Below are positions 15,983-24,754 of a DNA stretch of 64,000 bases, piece after piece. The stretch comes from Flavobacteriales bacterium (GTDB taxonomy: Bacteria > Bacteroidota > Bacteroidia > Flavobacteriales_C > GCA-002722245), in contig JAHEZL010000005.1 in NCBI GenBank assembly GCA_023251095.1, positions 1 through 64,000 on the forward strand, in the 5' to 3' direction. Position 1 is the first letter of the stretch, and each line of letters opens with the position of its first letter. The translations under genes and the position numbers were made by a program. The notes under the pieces are model-generated. The model did no database searches, was not told the DNA's origin, and saw nothing but the letters and a program-made list of their open reading frames with translations.

Positions 15983-18199
15983 ATGGATGGAATCGAAAAT
16001 GATATTTCACTGAAAGATTTAGCTTTTATAGAAGACTTGTCTATTAGGTCTATTAATATCTGTAATAATTCGGACTTAACTTCATTAAATCGCATCATGG
16101 ACTTTTATAAGAAAAAAAAGTCCTTTATGACCATCAGAAACTGTGGTTCTAAAACAGAAAATGAACTCATTGAACTTTGTGAAAAATATGCAAAACAAGC
16201 ATCAATTGAAAAAATTGGTGTAAAACACAAAAGCATAAATACAATTGAAGCGCTTGATTCAATCCAGAAAGTCACTCTAAACAAACAGATTGAATATCTG
16301 ATTTCAACATTAAGCCCAAGGACTCATAATGGATTATCAAATATTTCTCAACAATTAAATCCTAAAGTGATATTTGAAAAAATGTTTATTGAAGAAATAG
16401 ATTTCAATGACATTAGAAACATTGGCTCCAAATCATTTGAAGAACTAATCAAATTTAAAAGTGATGTTTACAACATCGCTATGGCATTGCTAGCTAATAA
16501 AAAAGAGCAATCTCCTATTCAAAAAGTAACGCTATATCGGCACATCGAATATTTAATTTCAACTCTCAGTGTGAGAACTCAAAATGGCCTACAGTCTATT
16601 TCCGAAAATTTAGTTCCGAAAGAAATTTTCGACAAAATATTTGTTGATGGATTAGTATTCAATAATATTCGAAACATTGGTGAAAAATCGATTGAAGAAC
16701 TAGATAAGTTTAGAAATGACATTTACAACTTTGTAATGATGTTGCAAACAAGCAGCAGCGAACTTCTAATCTACGAACACACAAAGCTTATTATAAAATC
16801 AAACTTCAGCGCTCTTCCTGTAGACTTTGATAAGCAAATTGAAAGCACTTTTGACGTAAACGGAAAAATGAAGTTGTTTCGTCTTATAGATTTACTCTTA
16901 GACTCTGAACATTTTATAAATAAAAATGAAAACAAGGTTTTCCGTTTTGTTTTCAGTAATTATAGCGCTAAAAAAGAATCCTTAGATTCAATTGCTGTTG
17001 ATTTGAACCTTTCTAGAGAACGAGTAAGGCAAATTAAAATTAGACTTGAAAAAAATATTCAAAATTACTTTCTATTTATTTCAAACTTTATTTCTGATGA
17101 CCTAGTCAATTACGGGATTGATAAAACCAAGTCACTGCAAGTGATTGACAATACAACAGCAAATAAAATTAACGAATACGAAAAGGTTAATTTCAATCCA
17201 GCATTTTACAGTATCATTTTTGGCATTTTCCTAAACAAAAGCCACTCAATTTTGGGTGACAATGAAATAATTAGCGGCGAGAGAAAAACAGTAAATAAAA
17301 AAGCTTATACATGCTGCTATTTAATTGCAAATAATATCTTTTCTCACTTTGATTTTGCCAGATTTAGTGAAGATGTAAATACAAAAACAACTGAAAAGAT
17401 TACAGAATCATATTCTTTGAATTTTGAAGGCTATTTATGCGAGTTTATGCATGAAAATGGAATTGCCTTTTTAGATTCAATAAAGATTGTATGTGAATCA
17501 ATATTATTCAATGAATTTGAATTGTTTATTGATTCACATGGATATTTAGAAATAGAAAGAAATACCCATAAAAAACTTCACGAATATTGTTACGAAATAT
17601 TGGAGAAATTTTCAAATCCAATGACTATTGATGAAATTTCAATTGCTTTAAAAGACAAATATCCTCATAAAACAAATCAGGCTCAATCCATTAGAAGTAC
17701 TCTAATAAACAATAGAGATTTGTTTGTTTCTTTTGGAAGAACGAGCACTTACGCATTGAGAAAGTGGGAAAGCGAAAAAGAAAATCTAAAAGGTGGTACT
17801 ATCCGAGATATAGTTGAAGACTATTTAAAACTTTTTAATGCACCCAAACATATTTCCGAGATAATTGAGCATGTTTTAATTTATCGCGAAGACACGAACG
17901 AAAGCAGTGTTTTGACCAATATTAAAGTTGAGCATAGTCGTTTTGTTTTTTATAGTGGCGATTTTGTTGGTTTAAAAAATAAAGTATATCCACTAGACAC
18001 TATTAATTTCAAAAGAGTGGTTGGCTCTCATTTTAGGTCTATTGCTTTTGAAAAATTAAATGGCTGGGATTTAGATAAGGTAATCCAGTATTATGTTCAG
18101 AAATATGGTTATAAAGATATCCAAGTCCAATTTCTAATTCGAAAGAAGGTAAATAATGGCACATTAAAATTAACACTTGAAAATAAATTATTTGTATGA
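15983..18199 (+). CDS. Transcription-factor-like protein: alpha-CTD-like repeats, sigma region-4 HTH, two HARE-HTH domains
   Basis: This 738-residue first gene of the operon has an unusual architecture. Residues about 93-168 and 176-251 are a tandem repeat (KVTLNKQIEYLISTLS / KVTLYRHIEYLISTLS, ending IRNIGSKSFEEL / IRNIGEKSIEEL). It resembles the RNA polymerase alpha C-terminal domain with its LSVRTxNxL and NIGxKSxxEL helix-hairpin-helix. Residues about 332-360 are a sigma-70 region-4.2 helix-turn-helix (SIAVDLNLSRERVRQIK). Residues about 535-597 and 605-670 look like two HARE-HTH domains (MTIDEISIALKDKYP... SFGRTSTYALRKW and ISEIIEHVL... FYSGDFVGL). Known HARE-HTH proteins recognise or recruit effectors to DNA. 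No catalytic motif is visible. It probably binds DNA, or senses transcription, for the ATPases downstream. Its stop overlaps the next start. Confidence 0.7.
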   Translation: MDGIENDISLKDLAFIEDLSIRSINICNNSDLTSLNRIMDFYKKKKSFMTIRNCGSKTENELIELCEKYAKQASIEKIGVKHKSINTIEALDSIQKVTLNKQIEYLISTLSPRTHNGLSNISQQLNPKVIFEKMFIEEIDFNDIRNIGSKSFEELIKFKSDVYNIAMALLANKKEQSPIQKVTLYRHIEYLISTLSVRTQNGLQSISENLVPKEIFDKIFVDGLVFNNIRNIGEKSIEELDKFRNDIYNFVMMLQTSSSELLIYEHTKLIIKSNFSALPVDFDKQIESTFDVNGKMKLFRLIDLLLDSEHFINKNENKVFRFVFSNYSAKKESLDSIAVDLNLSRERVRQIKIRLEKNIQNYFLFISNFISDDLVNYGIDKTKSLQVIDNTTANKINEYEKVNFNPAFYSIIFGIFLNKSHSILGDNEIISGERKTVNKKAYTCCYLIANNIFSHFDFARFSEDVNTKTTEKITESYSLNFEGYLCEFMHENGIAFLDSIKIVCESILFNEFELFIDSHGYLEIERNTHKKLHEYCYEILEKFSNPMTIDEISIALKDKYPHKTNQAQSIRSTLINNRDLFVSFGRTSTYALRKWESEKENLKGGTIRDIVEDYLKLFNAPKHISEIIEHVLIYREDTNESSVLTNIKVEHSRFVFYSGDFVGLKNKVYPLDTINFKRVVGSHFRSIAFEKLNGWDLDKVIQYYVQKYGYKDIQVQFLIRKKVNNGTLKLTLENKLFV

Positions 18200-18393
18200 A
18201 TAGAATTTCAGAAATACGGCGATTACATAATGAGGAATTAGAAAAATACTGTAAGGCCAATGAAATATTATATACTTCTATGCAGAAGTTACTTGAAGCG
18301 GAAAAAACTAAGAAATTACTAAAACGTAATGCTTTAGTTCAACAAAATATTGATAAAGAAATTGATAATGCTATAGAAAATGAAAATAAATAA
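18196..18393 (+). CDS. Small coiled-coil protein of the Dnd-like operon
   Basis: The 65-residue, highly charged protein is helical throughout (RRLHNEELEKYCKANEILY, then a Lys/Glu-rich coil). Its ATG overlaps the stop of the 738-residue protein by 4 bases, and its end overlaps the DndD-like start by 14 bases. That coupling argues that it is real and made in fixed ratio with its neighbours. It may be an adaptor for the SMC-like coil. I recognise no family. Confidence 0.65.
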   Translation: MNRISEIRRLHNEELEKYCKANEILYTSMQKLLEAEKTKKLLKRNALVQQNIDKEIDNAIENENK

Positions 18394-20476
18394 GATATCA
18401 CTGAAGAATTTCAGGCAATACTATGGTGAAAACACCATTGAATTAGCCACTACCCATAATAGGAATATTATACTTATTGGAGGAAAAAACGGGTATGGGA
18501 AAACTAATTTTTTAATGTCCTTAGTTTGGTGCCTTTATGGTGAAGACATTTCCAAAATTGATGAGAATTTCAAAAGAGAAATTCAAAAGGAAGGTAATTA
18601 TTCAAGATACCTTAAAAACTCACTAAATTGGGAATCTATAAAAGAAGGCAATGATAAATTTTCTGTAGAAATTGAATTTGATGAAATCGAATTACCCGAA
18701 ACTATTGAAATTAAAGCTGGAAGCAATTATAAATGCAAGCTCAAACGTACATTTGATTCGAGTTCATCAAATGAAGAATTTGAAATCAATATTGAAGGAA
18801 TAAAAAAGAATATATTCGTTGACAACGATTTCAAAAAAGTATTTATAAATGATTACATTATTCCCATTGAAGCCGCTAAATTTGTGTTTTTTGACGCTGA
18901 AAAAATCGCAAGCTGGGCGGGACTTTCAACCAAAGAAGAAGGAAGCGTTTTAAATGATGCTTTAGGCAAAATATTAGGGCTAGATGTCTATGAAGGATTA
19001 ATTGAAGATTTAGAGACATATACAGATGGACTAAGGAAAGAAAGCGCGACTTCAATAGTAAAGCAGCAAATCACAACAACTGAAAAAGGGATTGAATTAA
19101 ATAGCGAAAAAATCGCGGAATTAGAGGGGGATATTTTAAATAAAGAAACAGATATTACCGAACATAAAAAGGACATCAATCAATATGAAGCTTTTTTAGT
19201 AAAGCACGGCAATAAAGTCTTAAATGTTGGAAGTTTAGAAGAATTATATAAAAGCAAAAAGACATTAGAATTAAAAGAAAAAGAACTAGAAAACAAATTC
19301 AATGAGTTGAGTGAAATCATTCCTTTTGCCATTTCAGCAGGAAAACTTGAAGAGGTAATTGAACACCTTGCAAAACAAGAAGAAGATTCGACACAAAAAG
19401 AAAGAAGGCTTGAGTTAATAGAAAAAAACAATCAATTATTAGAAAAATTATTTAATAGCCCTCCTTTTCCAAGCGATGGAGATATTTCCTTTTCAAAGAA
19501 AATATTCTATGCAGAGAAAGCTAAGAAAATTATTGAAGAAGTTTTTGGCAAAGCCGAAGAAGAAAACACACTAAATTTTGAACACGACCTCAATAAATCA
19601 GATAAGGAATTAATAACGGAAACTTTCCAATATATAAGAAAACAATCAAAGGATATTTTTGAGCAGACAATTGAGAATTTCAATAGAGTAAAAAATGAAA
19701 TTTCTGAAATAGGAAGATTAATTAAAAAAATTGAATCAGACCAACAAGATGAAGAGGTAATTAAGTATACAAATAATAAAAATGACGCAGAGAGAAAGAT
19801 TGAAAAACTAATTGAAGAAAAAGGTGCTTTATTTAGCCAAAAAGAGCAGTTAAGAAAAGCGATAGAAAATGACAATAACAGATTACAGCTACTGATTAAA
19901 AAAATTGAAGTGTCCGAGCAAAAGCGCAAAAAACTTGATAAGGCAACACAGTACATAAAATCTCTGAAAGGATTTGTCGAGGAACAGAAAAGAATTAAAT
20001 GTACTACACTTGAAACAGCCATTTTTCAAGAAATGCAAAAACTAATGCATAAATTGACGGATAGCAATAATTTTGTTGCAGCTGTTAAAGCAGAAACCCT
20101 ACCTGATAATGATGGATTAAAAATCACATTATTCAATAATGAAGGAGAAGTATGGCAAAAAGAATCTTTATCACAAGGAGAAAAACAGATTTATATTTCA
20201 AGTTTAATAAAGGCAATTCTTTCCCTATCAATACAAGAGTATCCTATTTTCATTGATACCCCACTAGGAAGATTAGATAATGAGCATATAAAAAACATTT
20301 TGCTCAACTACTACCCTGACCTTGCAAATCAGGTTATTTTAATGGCAACAAACAATGAAATTCCACCTTCTCGCTACAAATTAGTTAAAGAAAATGTTTC
20401 TCAAACGTATTTGCTAGAAAGCATAAATAATAAAACGAAATTTAAATCAGGTTATTTCCAAAGTTATGAGAATTAG
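18380..20476 (+). CDS. DndD-like SMC/Rad50-type ATPase
   Basis: The 698-residue protein begins KINKISLKNFRQYYGENTI, has Walker A GGKNGYGKT at 34-42 and FFDAEKIASWA near 172, then long coiled coils (about 225-290 and 450-540). The ABC signature LSQGE is at 597-601 and Walker B IFIDTPLGRLD at 623-633. This order and the N-terminal wording match DndD of the DNA phosphorothioation system, whose ATPase activity supports DNA modification. Here no dndC or dndA gene is present. The protein therefore probably works with the DndE-HerA fusion, whose start it overlaps by 11 bases. It could also be described simply as a Rad50-like defence ATPase. Confidence 0.85.
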   Translation: MKINKISLKNFRQYYGENTIELATTHNRNIILIGGKNGYGKTNFLMSLVWCLYGEDISKIDENFKREIQKEGNYSRYLKNSLNWESIKEGNDKFSVEIEFDEIELPETIEIKAGSNYKCKLKRTFDSSSSNEEFEINIEGIKKNIFVDNDFKKVFINDYIIPIEAAKFVFFDAEKIASWAGLSTKEEGSVLNDALGKILGLDVYEGLIEDLETYTDGLRKESATSIVKQQITTTEKGIELNSEKIAELEGDILNKETDITEHKKDINQYEAFLVKHGNKVLNVGSLEELYKSKKTLELKEKELENKFNELSEIIPFAISAGKLEEVIEHLAKQEEDSTQKERRLELIEKNNQLLEKLFNSPPFPSDGDISFSKKIFYAEKAKKIIEEVFGKAEEENTLNFEHDLNKSDKELITETFQYIRKQSKDIFEQTIENFNRVKNEISEIGRLIKKIESDQQDEEVIKYTNNKNDAERKIEKLIEEKGALFSQKEQLRKAIENDNNRLQLLIKKIEVSEQKRKKLDKATQYIKSLKGFVEEQKRIKCTTLETAIFQEMQKLMHKLTDSNNFVAAVKAETLPDNDGLKITLFNNEGEVWQKESLSQGEKQIYISSLIKAILSLSIQEYPIFIDTPLGRLDNEHIKNILLNYYPDLANQVILMATNNEIPPSRYKLVKENVSQTYLLESINNKTKFKSGYFQSYEN

Positions 20477-22085
20477 AATTAGTAAAAGGAATTCAGAAGT
20501 TATTGACCAATTAACTTCGTTATACAATTTCAAATATGATGGGATTATTGCTAGGATTGCTTTCAGTTTAAGCTTACAGCTTAATAAGAAATTTGACATT
20601 CTAGATGAAATTCAAATTAGTTCAGACGGCAAAGATTTGCGGGACGCTAATGCATTGTTTGGGGTCTCAGCGGATGACAAATCTTATTATGTAATATATA
20701 AGGCAATGCTAGACCAGCATTATAGCACCATTTTAACAGAAGATGACTTCGTAAAATTATTCAAGCGGCATTTAGATTTTGGGTTAGAAAAAATCCATGC
20801 AGATATTAACGACAAGAATATTGCTGGAGGGTATCATATCTCCTACCTAATGAAGATTGTAAAAAATGGCCTAGAACTTATTAGCGAAGCCAATCCTTTT
20901 ATCCCACAATCTGAAGAAAGAAAGGAAATAAAATCGTATTCAAATGTTGTCTCCATTTGCCTAGGAAAAGATGATAAAGAACAAGATGTGAAGCTTCGTA
21001 TTAATGACCTAAATGAGTTTGATAGCTGCAATATTGCAATTGCAGGAATGGTGGGTTCAGGAAAAACAGAGTTGGTGAAAGACCTGCTATATCAAATTTC
21101 ATCACAATCAAAAAATGAATTAAAATTTATCTTTTTTGACTACAAAGGTGAAGGAAACCCTGATAGACTAAAAGCTTTTTTCGAAGGGACTGATTGTAAA
21201 ATGGTTGATTTAAAAAAGGGACCAATGGATTTGAATCCATTAAGTTTTGTGTCGCTATCTGACAAGAGAGCTCAAGATTTCAATATAAAATCCTTTGTTG
21301 ATTTTGTTTGCACAATTGCGACGCAACTTGGAGCAAGGCAAAAACATGTCTTACAAACCGTTATTACTGATTGTTTTGGGCAACAAGGGATATTACAAGA
21401 AGCAATGCCTGCCAATTACAGAAACTCACATCCTACCCTAGCTGATATATTTGAGGGATTAGAAACTTACTATGAAAACAATGAAATAGCACCTGATTCC
21501 TTACATGCCATTATTTCAGACCTTGCAACTAGTATTTTCACTTCGAATTCGACACCCAAGGATACTAAAAAAATATATGAACAAAGTTTATACATTAACC
21601 TTCCAATTGAACTCTCAGACACATTGAGGCAATTATGCGTGTTCTTAACTTTAAAATATTTACTTGCAGAATTCAGTTCAACGAATGATACTGAACCAAC
21701 TGAAGAAAGAATCAAACCTTTGCGATACGTTATTGTTGTTGACGAAGCACATGTCTATTTGAAAAATAAAAATGCTAGTAAAGCTCTAGAAGATATTTTA
21801 AGAATATTGCGTTCAAAAGGAGTTGTAGTCATTATGCTTACTCAAGGGGTTGAAGATTATAAAACAAAAAACTTTGACTTTTCTTCTCAGGTAAAAATTC
21901 CGATTTGTTTAAATATTAATAACAAAGACTACAAATTAATTGAATCTTATATTGGAACACCTAGAAGCAAACAAAAACTTACTGAAGCAATAGGAAAACT
22001 TGAACCACAGAAAGGAATAATACACATTAACGAACCACAAGTGATAAAAATCAAACAATTTTGGAAAACGATATCTAAGGGGTAA
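20466..22085 (+). CDS. DndE domain fused to HerA-type ATPase
   Basis: This is a 539-residue fusion. Residues 1-112 resemble DndE: RIRISKRNSEVIDQL, GIIARIAFSLSL, and DFVKLFKRHLDFGLEKI are the family's conserved helices. DndE binds nicked DNA as an oligomer. Residues about 160-535 are a HerA/FtsK-like ATPase with Walker A GMVGSGKT at 194-201, IFFDYKGEG after it, Walker B YVIVVDEAH with Asp426-Glu427, and a C-terminal LTQGVEDY segment. In classical Dnd systems a HerA-like protein (DptH) belongs to the restriction part, in a separate gene. The fusion suggests a pump loaded by the DndE part. It closes the operon. Confidence 0.8.
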   Translation: MRIRISKRNSEVIDQLTSLYNFKYDGIIARIAFSLSLQLNKKFDILDEIQISSDGKDLRDANALFGVSADDKSYYVIYKAMLDQHYSTILTEDDFVKLFKRHLDFGLEKIHADINDKNIAGGYHISYLMKIVKNGLELISEANPFIPQSEERKEIKSYSNVVSICLGKDDKEQDVKLRINDLNEFDSCNIAIAGMVGSGKTELVKDLLYQISSQSKNELKFIFFDYKGEGNPDRLKAFFEGTDCKMVDLKKGPMDLNPLSFVSLSDKRAQDFNIKSFVDFVCTIATQLGARQKHVLQTVITDCFGQQGILQEAMPANYRNSHPTLADIFEGLETYYENNEIAPDSLHAIISDLATSIFTSNSTPKDTKKIYEQSLYINLPIELSDTLRQLCVFLTLKYLLAEFSSTNDTEPTEERIKPLRYVIVVDEAHVYLKNKNASKALEDILRILRSKGVVVIMLTQGVEDYKTKNFDFSSQVKIPICLNINNKDYKLIESYIGTPRSKQKLTEAIGKLEPQKGIIHINEPQVIKIKQFWKTISKG

Positions 22086-22094
22086 TTTTTAGCT

Positions 22095-23105
22095 CTACCA
22101 TGTAATATTTTTTAAAAGTTCCGCTAGTTGGTCTGTTGGAGGCAAAGTCTTTAAGTTTAATTCTGTTTTTAGATTAAAGAACTTCGTCCCTTGTAAGGGG
22201 TACTTCGTTGTTTTTCTAAAATCTGTTTCATAAAATTTCTCAACACAAAAAAAATTGTGACCAGTCGCAATATCCCAGTTATTGTTTTGCTTAGCTGCTG
22301 CAATTACGTTAACGATATCTCTTTCTTGCTCTGGTGTAACAAAGCTCTTTGAATTTTTAATATCTAGTTTACCTGTCGGTAAGAGGTTGGCTTCAATAAT
22401 GTTGGATAGTTTACCAATTCCTCTTATGCTTTTATCACTGTATGTCCCAACATATGAATGGTCAGAATAGCCATCTTCAACCCTATCATAATAAAGATTA
22501 TGCTGAAAATTCTCCTCAAGCGTCCAACCACAAGTTACAGCTCTCATTCTATATTCATCATCGCTGATAAGCTTATCTTTGATACAATAGTCCTCATAAT
22601 CATCAATAATTGGTATTAAGACATAATCATAATCCTCCAAAGTATTGCGAAACTTTTCTACGATTGTTTGAAAAGTTGTAGAAATATATTTAACACTGGT
22701 GTTGTTTAAAGTATTGAACTTTTTAATTTCTTCTTCAATCTGCTTACGAAGTGAAATTGATGGAAGTTTAGGACTTAATGAAAGGAGAATCTTTCTCTCT
22801 TCATGGCCAAAACTAGTTAAATGTTCTGTTAGTTGGGGAATTGAAAAATGTTGATGCAGTTTAGTTTCAACAACAACTTTAAAACTTGTTTGGCTAATGT
22901 TGCCGTCAGGAACAGAGCTTTTTCCTCGTTCTTGCTGATTAAATAAAATTCCTGCTTCTAAGTCGGTGTCGTCAAGTAGGTCGTTTAAAAATCCTTTGAA
23001 ATTGTTCGATGAATGTTGATACAACCTAGAAAGCAATAACAATGTATTATTTGTTGCAACATTTTCTGGTTGAGAATATCTTTGAAAGTAATGTATAGAG
23101 CTCAT
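22095..23105 (-). CDS. PD-(D/E)XK nuclease-like protein, convergent to the Dnd-like operon
   Basis: The start MSSIHYFQRYSQPENV at 23105 is preferred over 23207, whose extra 34 residues look nonconserved. The 336-residue protein has a nuclease-like signature at about 77-97, VPDGNISQTSFKVVVETKL: PD, then hydrophobic strand, then E-x-K. The rest is mixed alpha/beta with RAVTCGWTLEENFQ and DIATGHNFFCVEKFY. I know the type as a conserved Bacteroidota protein of unknown role. It ends 9 bases from the HerA fusion and faces it, so it may supply the nuclease that the operon lacks. That link is inference. Confidence 0.65.
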   Translation of the reverse strand: MSSIHYFQRYSQPENVATNNTLLLLSRLYQHSSNNFKGFLNDLLDDTDLEAGILFNQQERGKSSVPDGNISQTSFKVVVETKLHQHFSIPQLTEHLTSFGHEERKILLSLSPKLPSISLRKQIEEEIKKFNTLNNTSVKYISTTFQTIVEKFRNTLEDYDYVLIPIIDDYEDYCIKDKLISDDEYRMRAVTCGWTLEENFQHNLYYDRVEDGYSDHSYVGTYSDKSIRGIGKLSNIIEANLLPTGKLDIKNSKSFVTPEQERDIVNVIAAAKQNNNWDIATGHNFFCVEKFYETDFRKTTKYPLQGTKFFNLKTELNLKTLPPTDQLAELLKNITW

Positions 23106-23336
23106 TATTATTTTCGCTTTATTTGTTTTCAATAAAAGTGTTAAGTTCGATAAAAATAGTACAGTAAAAAATCGATTCAAAAACCGTTTCACAAAATTCG
23201 CTTGCACAGCAATATTCTCAGGTATAAAAACGGATGTGTTTGAACAAAATCTTAATATTCTATTTTCCTATACCCGATAATAATGCGTAATAATATAGAA
23301 GACTTATCTTACATTTAATAGTCAGTGTTTTTTGTT

Positions 23337-23627
23337 TTAATACTGATACCTTTTGTGCAAATAGCTCTCGTCAGCATCCTGCAAATCCACAATGTGATTT
23401 TCCGAAGTTATCATATCAATATTTCCTGATTCAGTCCAATACATTACCAAAGACTTTTGAAAAGCCAATGTTTGTTTTTCATTTAATTGCAAATAAACAT
23501 GACGCGCAATCATTTCAATCTCGTTGGTGTCAGGAAAATTGCTATCAGATTTGACGAATGTGATAACCCAGTTGATAGTAGGGTCAAATTGAAGCGGTAA
23601 GGAAAATATAAAGGATTTGAAGGTCAT
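23337..23627 (-). CDS. Hypothetical island protein, 96 residues
   Basis: No family recognised. It is small and soluble, with aromatic motifs (FDPTINWVITFVKSD and ARHVYLQLNEKQTLAF) and a tyrosine-rich C-terminus (SYLHKRYQY). It lies 11 bases after the next gene on the same strand, so the two are probably one transcript. Confidence 0.55.
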   Translation of the reverse strand: MTFKSFIFSLPLQFDPTINWVITFVKSDSNFPDTNEIEMIARHVYLQLNEKQTLAFQKSLVMYWTESGNIDMITSENHIVDLQDADESYLHKRYQY

Positions 23628-23638
23628 GGTGGTGCAAG

Positions 23639-23917
23639 TTAAGCAGGAATCGCAACAAATCGGTCCACAGCTTCTTTTACTTTTTTTAATCGCACTAGCT
23701 CATGGTAAAGCTCTTTGTCTAATAGGGCATTTTCTAATTCTGTAATTTGTTCTTTCAAATCACTTACCACCTTTTTGTTTGGCGTATTACGCATTAAATA
23801 GGCTAAAGAGTGGTTAATGTACTTTCTGTTTTTCTGAATACCATTCAAGTACAAGGTGATGTTATTCATTACTAAATCAATAGGTTGTGCGTTTGTGAAT
23901 TGGGGTATCTCGGTCAT
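23639..23917 (-). CDS. Hypothetical helical island protein, 92 residues
   Basis: No family recognised. Residues 45-80 are a heptad-like coil (VSDLKEQITELENALLDKELYHELVRLKKV, described here by its Leu/Glu spacing). It probably forms a two-gene transcript with the 96-residue protein that follows it. Confidence 0.55.
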   Translation of the reverse strand: MTEIPQFTNAQPIDLVMNNITLYLNGIQKNRKYINHSLAYLMRNTPNKKVVSDLKEQITELENALLDKELYHELVRLKKVKEAVDRFVAIPA

Positions 23918-24032
23918 AAAGTCAAAGATAAATAATTACGCATTTATCCTCGTTTTAACAGGCGGTAATTTTAAAAACAATGTCGAAGCCCCTGAATCAT
24001 AATTAATGTAGTGAAGTAGATTAAAACACTCG

Positions 24033-24233
24033 TCAGACGGAAATTACCTCACTCCGTCGATTGCGTAGCAACAATGTTTTTACTTGTGGATTTATCAAAA
24101 GTGAGTAAAATCGGTATTGATAATCCTTTTGAGAAACGAAGTATGTGCTGTACCGTTTTTGGTAGGCACGCAAAGCACTACAAATAAGGTACGGGAAGCC
24201 TTTTTGCGTTTTCCGAAAATCTTGGATGCGCAT
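24033..24233 (-). CDS. Doubtful small ORF, 66 residues
   Basis: An open frame from ATG at 24233 to 24033 gives a basic, tyrosine-rich peptide (for example KGFPYLICSALRAYQKRYS). It starts close to the oppositely oriented small ORF at 24253. There is no recognisable domain and no clear ribosome site. It may be noise in an AT-rich gap. Confidence 0.3.
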   Translation of the reverse strand: MRIQDFRKTQKGFPYLICSALRAYQKRYSTYFVSQKDYQYRFYSLLINPQVKTLLLRNRRSEVISV

Positions 24234-24252
24234 ATTTATAATAAAAGATAAT

Positions 24253-24411
24253 ATGGAAACAGCTTCTGACATACAAAGGAAAATATCAATTAAGTATCAA
24301 CTGCTATCATTAGAAAAAGCACCTGATAAACGCAGGAATCTACAACAAGATATTGCAAAATTATCCCTTGAGAAGAAACTGAAAACAATGCAAAAAAGTT
24401 CAGAAAAGTAA
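24253..24411 (+). CDS. Doubtful small coiled-coil ORF, 52 residues
   Basis: The start METASDIQRK at 24253 is preferred over an upstream ATG. The peptide is charged and helical (KLSLEKKLKTMQKSSEK at the end). No family recognised. Just downstream begins the structured noncoding stretch at 24420. Confidence 0.35.
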   Translation: METASDIQRKISIKYQLLSLEKAPDKRRNLQQDIAKLSLEKKLKTMQKSSEK

Positions 24412-24419
24412 ACGTCCTG

Positions 24420-24735
24420 AAAATCGGTAGCCAAAAAAATATGGCACAAAAATTTTTGGATTTTACTTTTGCTCCTAGATTCAATGAACTTTTTTGGAAG
24501 CGTTTTAAATCGTGGTTAGCGTCAGTGGTAGAAAATTATTTTTTCCGCAATCCTACACTGTATAGATGTTGCTAGTGAAATCTGTATGGTAACAGGGATA
24601 ATGCTGACCTTCTACAACCTCGTCGGGACATACTTTGTAGGAGGGGTGTTCACAGGAAGAGGTGAAAGGGCAGTATTACTACTACTGCCAGCGTTAAATG
24701 AATTGGACTGGTAAAGTAATTTACCAGTCCAATCC
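24420..24735. ncRNA. Candidate structured RNA, unknown class
   Basis: This 315-bp gap has no credible ORF but several nested stem-loops: CTACAA/TTGTAG (24612-24617 with 24635-24640), GGCAGTA/TACTGCC (24669-24675 with 24683-24689), and a perfect 14-bp stem 24702-24715 with 24720-24733 capped by GTAA, a GNRA-type tetraloop. The GC content is higher than in the surrounding AT-rich DNA. The strand is not settled; no U-run follows on either side. No reverse transcriptase or IscB-type gene is near that would name it. It could also be a DNA-level structure such as a transfer origin. Confidence 0.4.
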
Positions 24736-24754
24736 TACTATGAAACACTATTAA

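Noticed and set aside
15983-22085. Complete phosphorothioation (Dnd) system
   Set aside because: DndD and DndE parts are present, but I find no cysteine desulfurase, DndC-type PAPS-reductase-like protein or DndB in the island.
24420-24735. Retron or OMEGA RNA
   Set aside because: No reverse transcriptase, IscB or TnpB gene is near.
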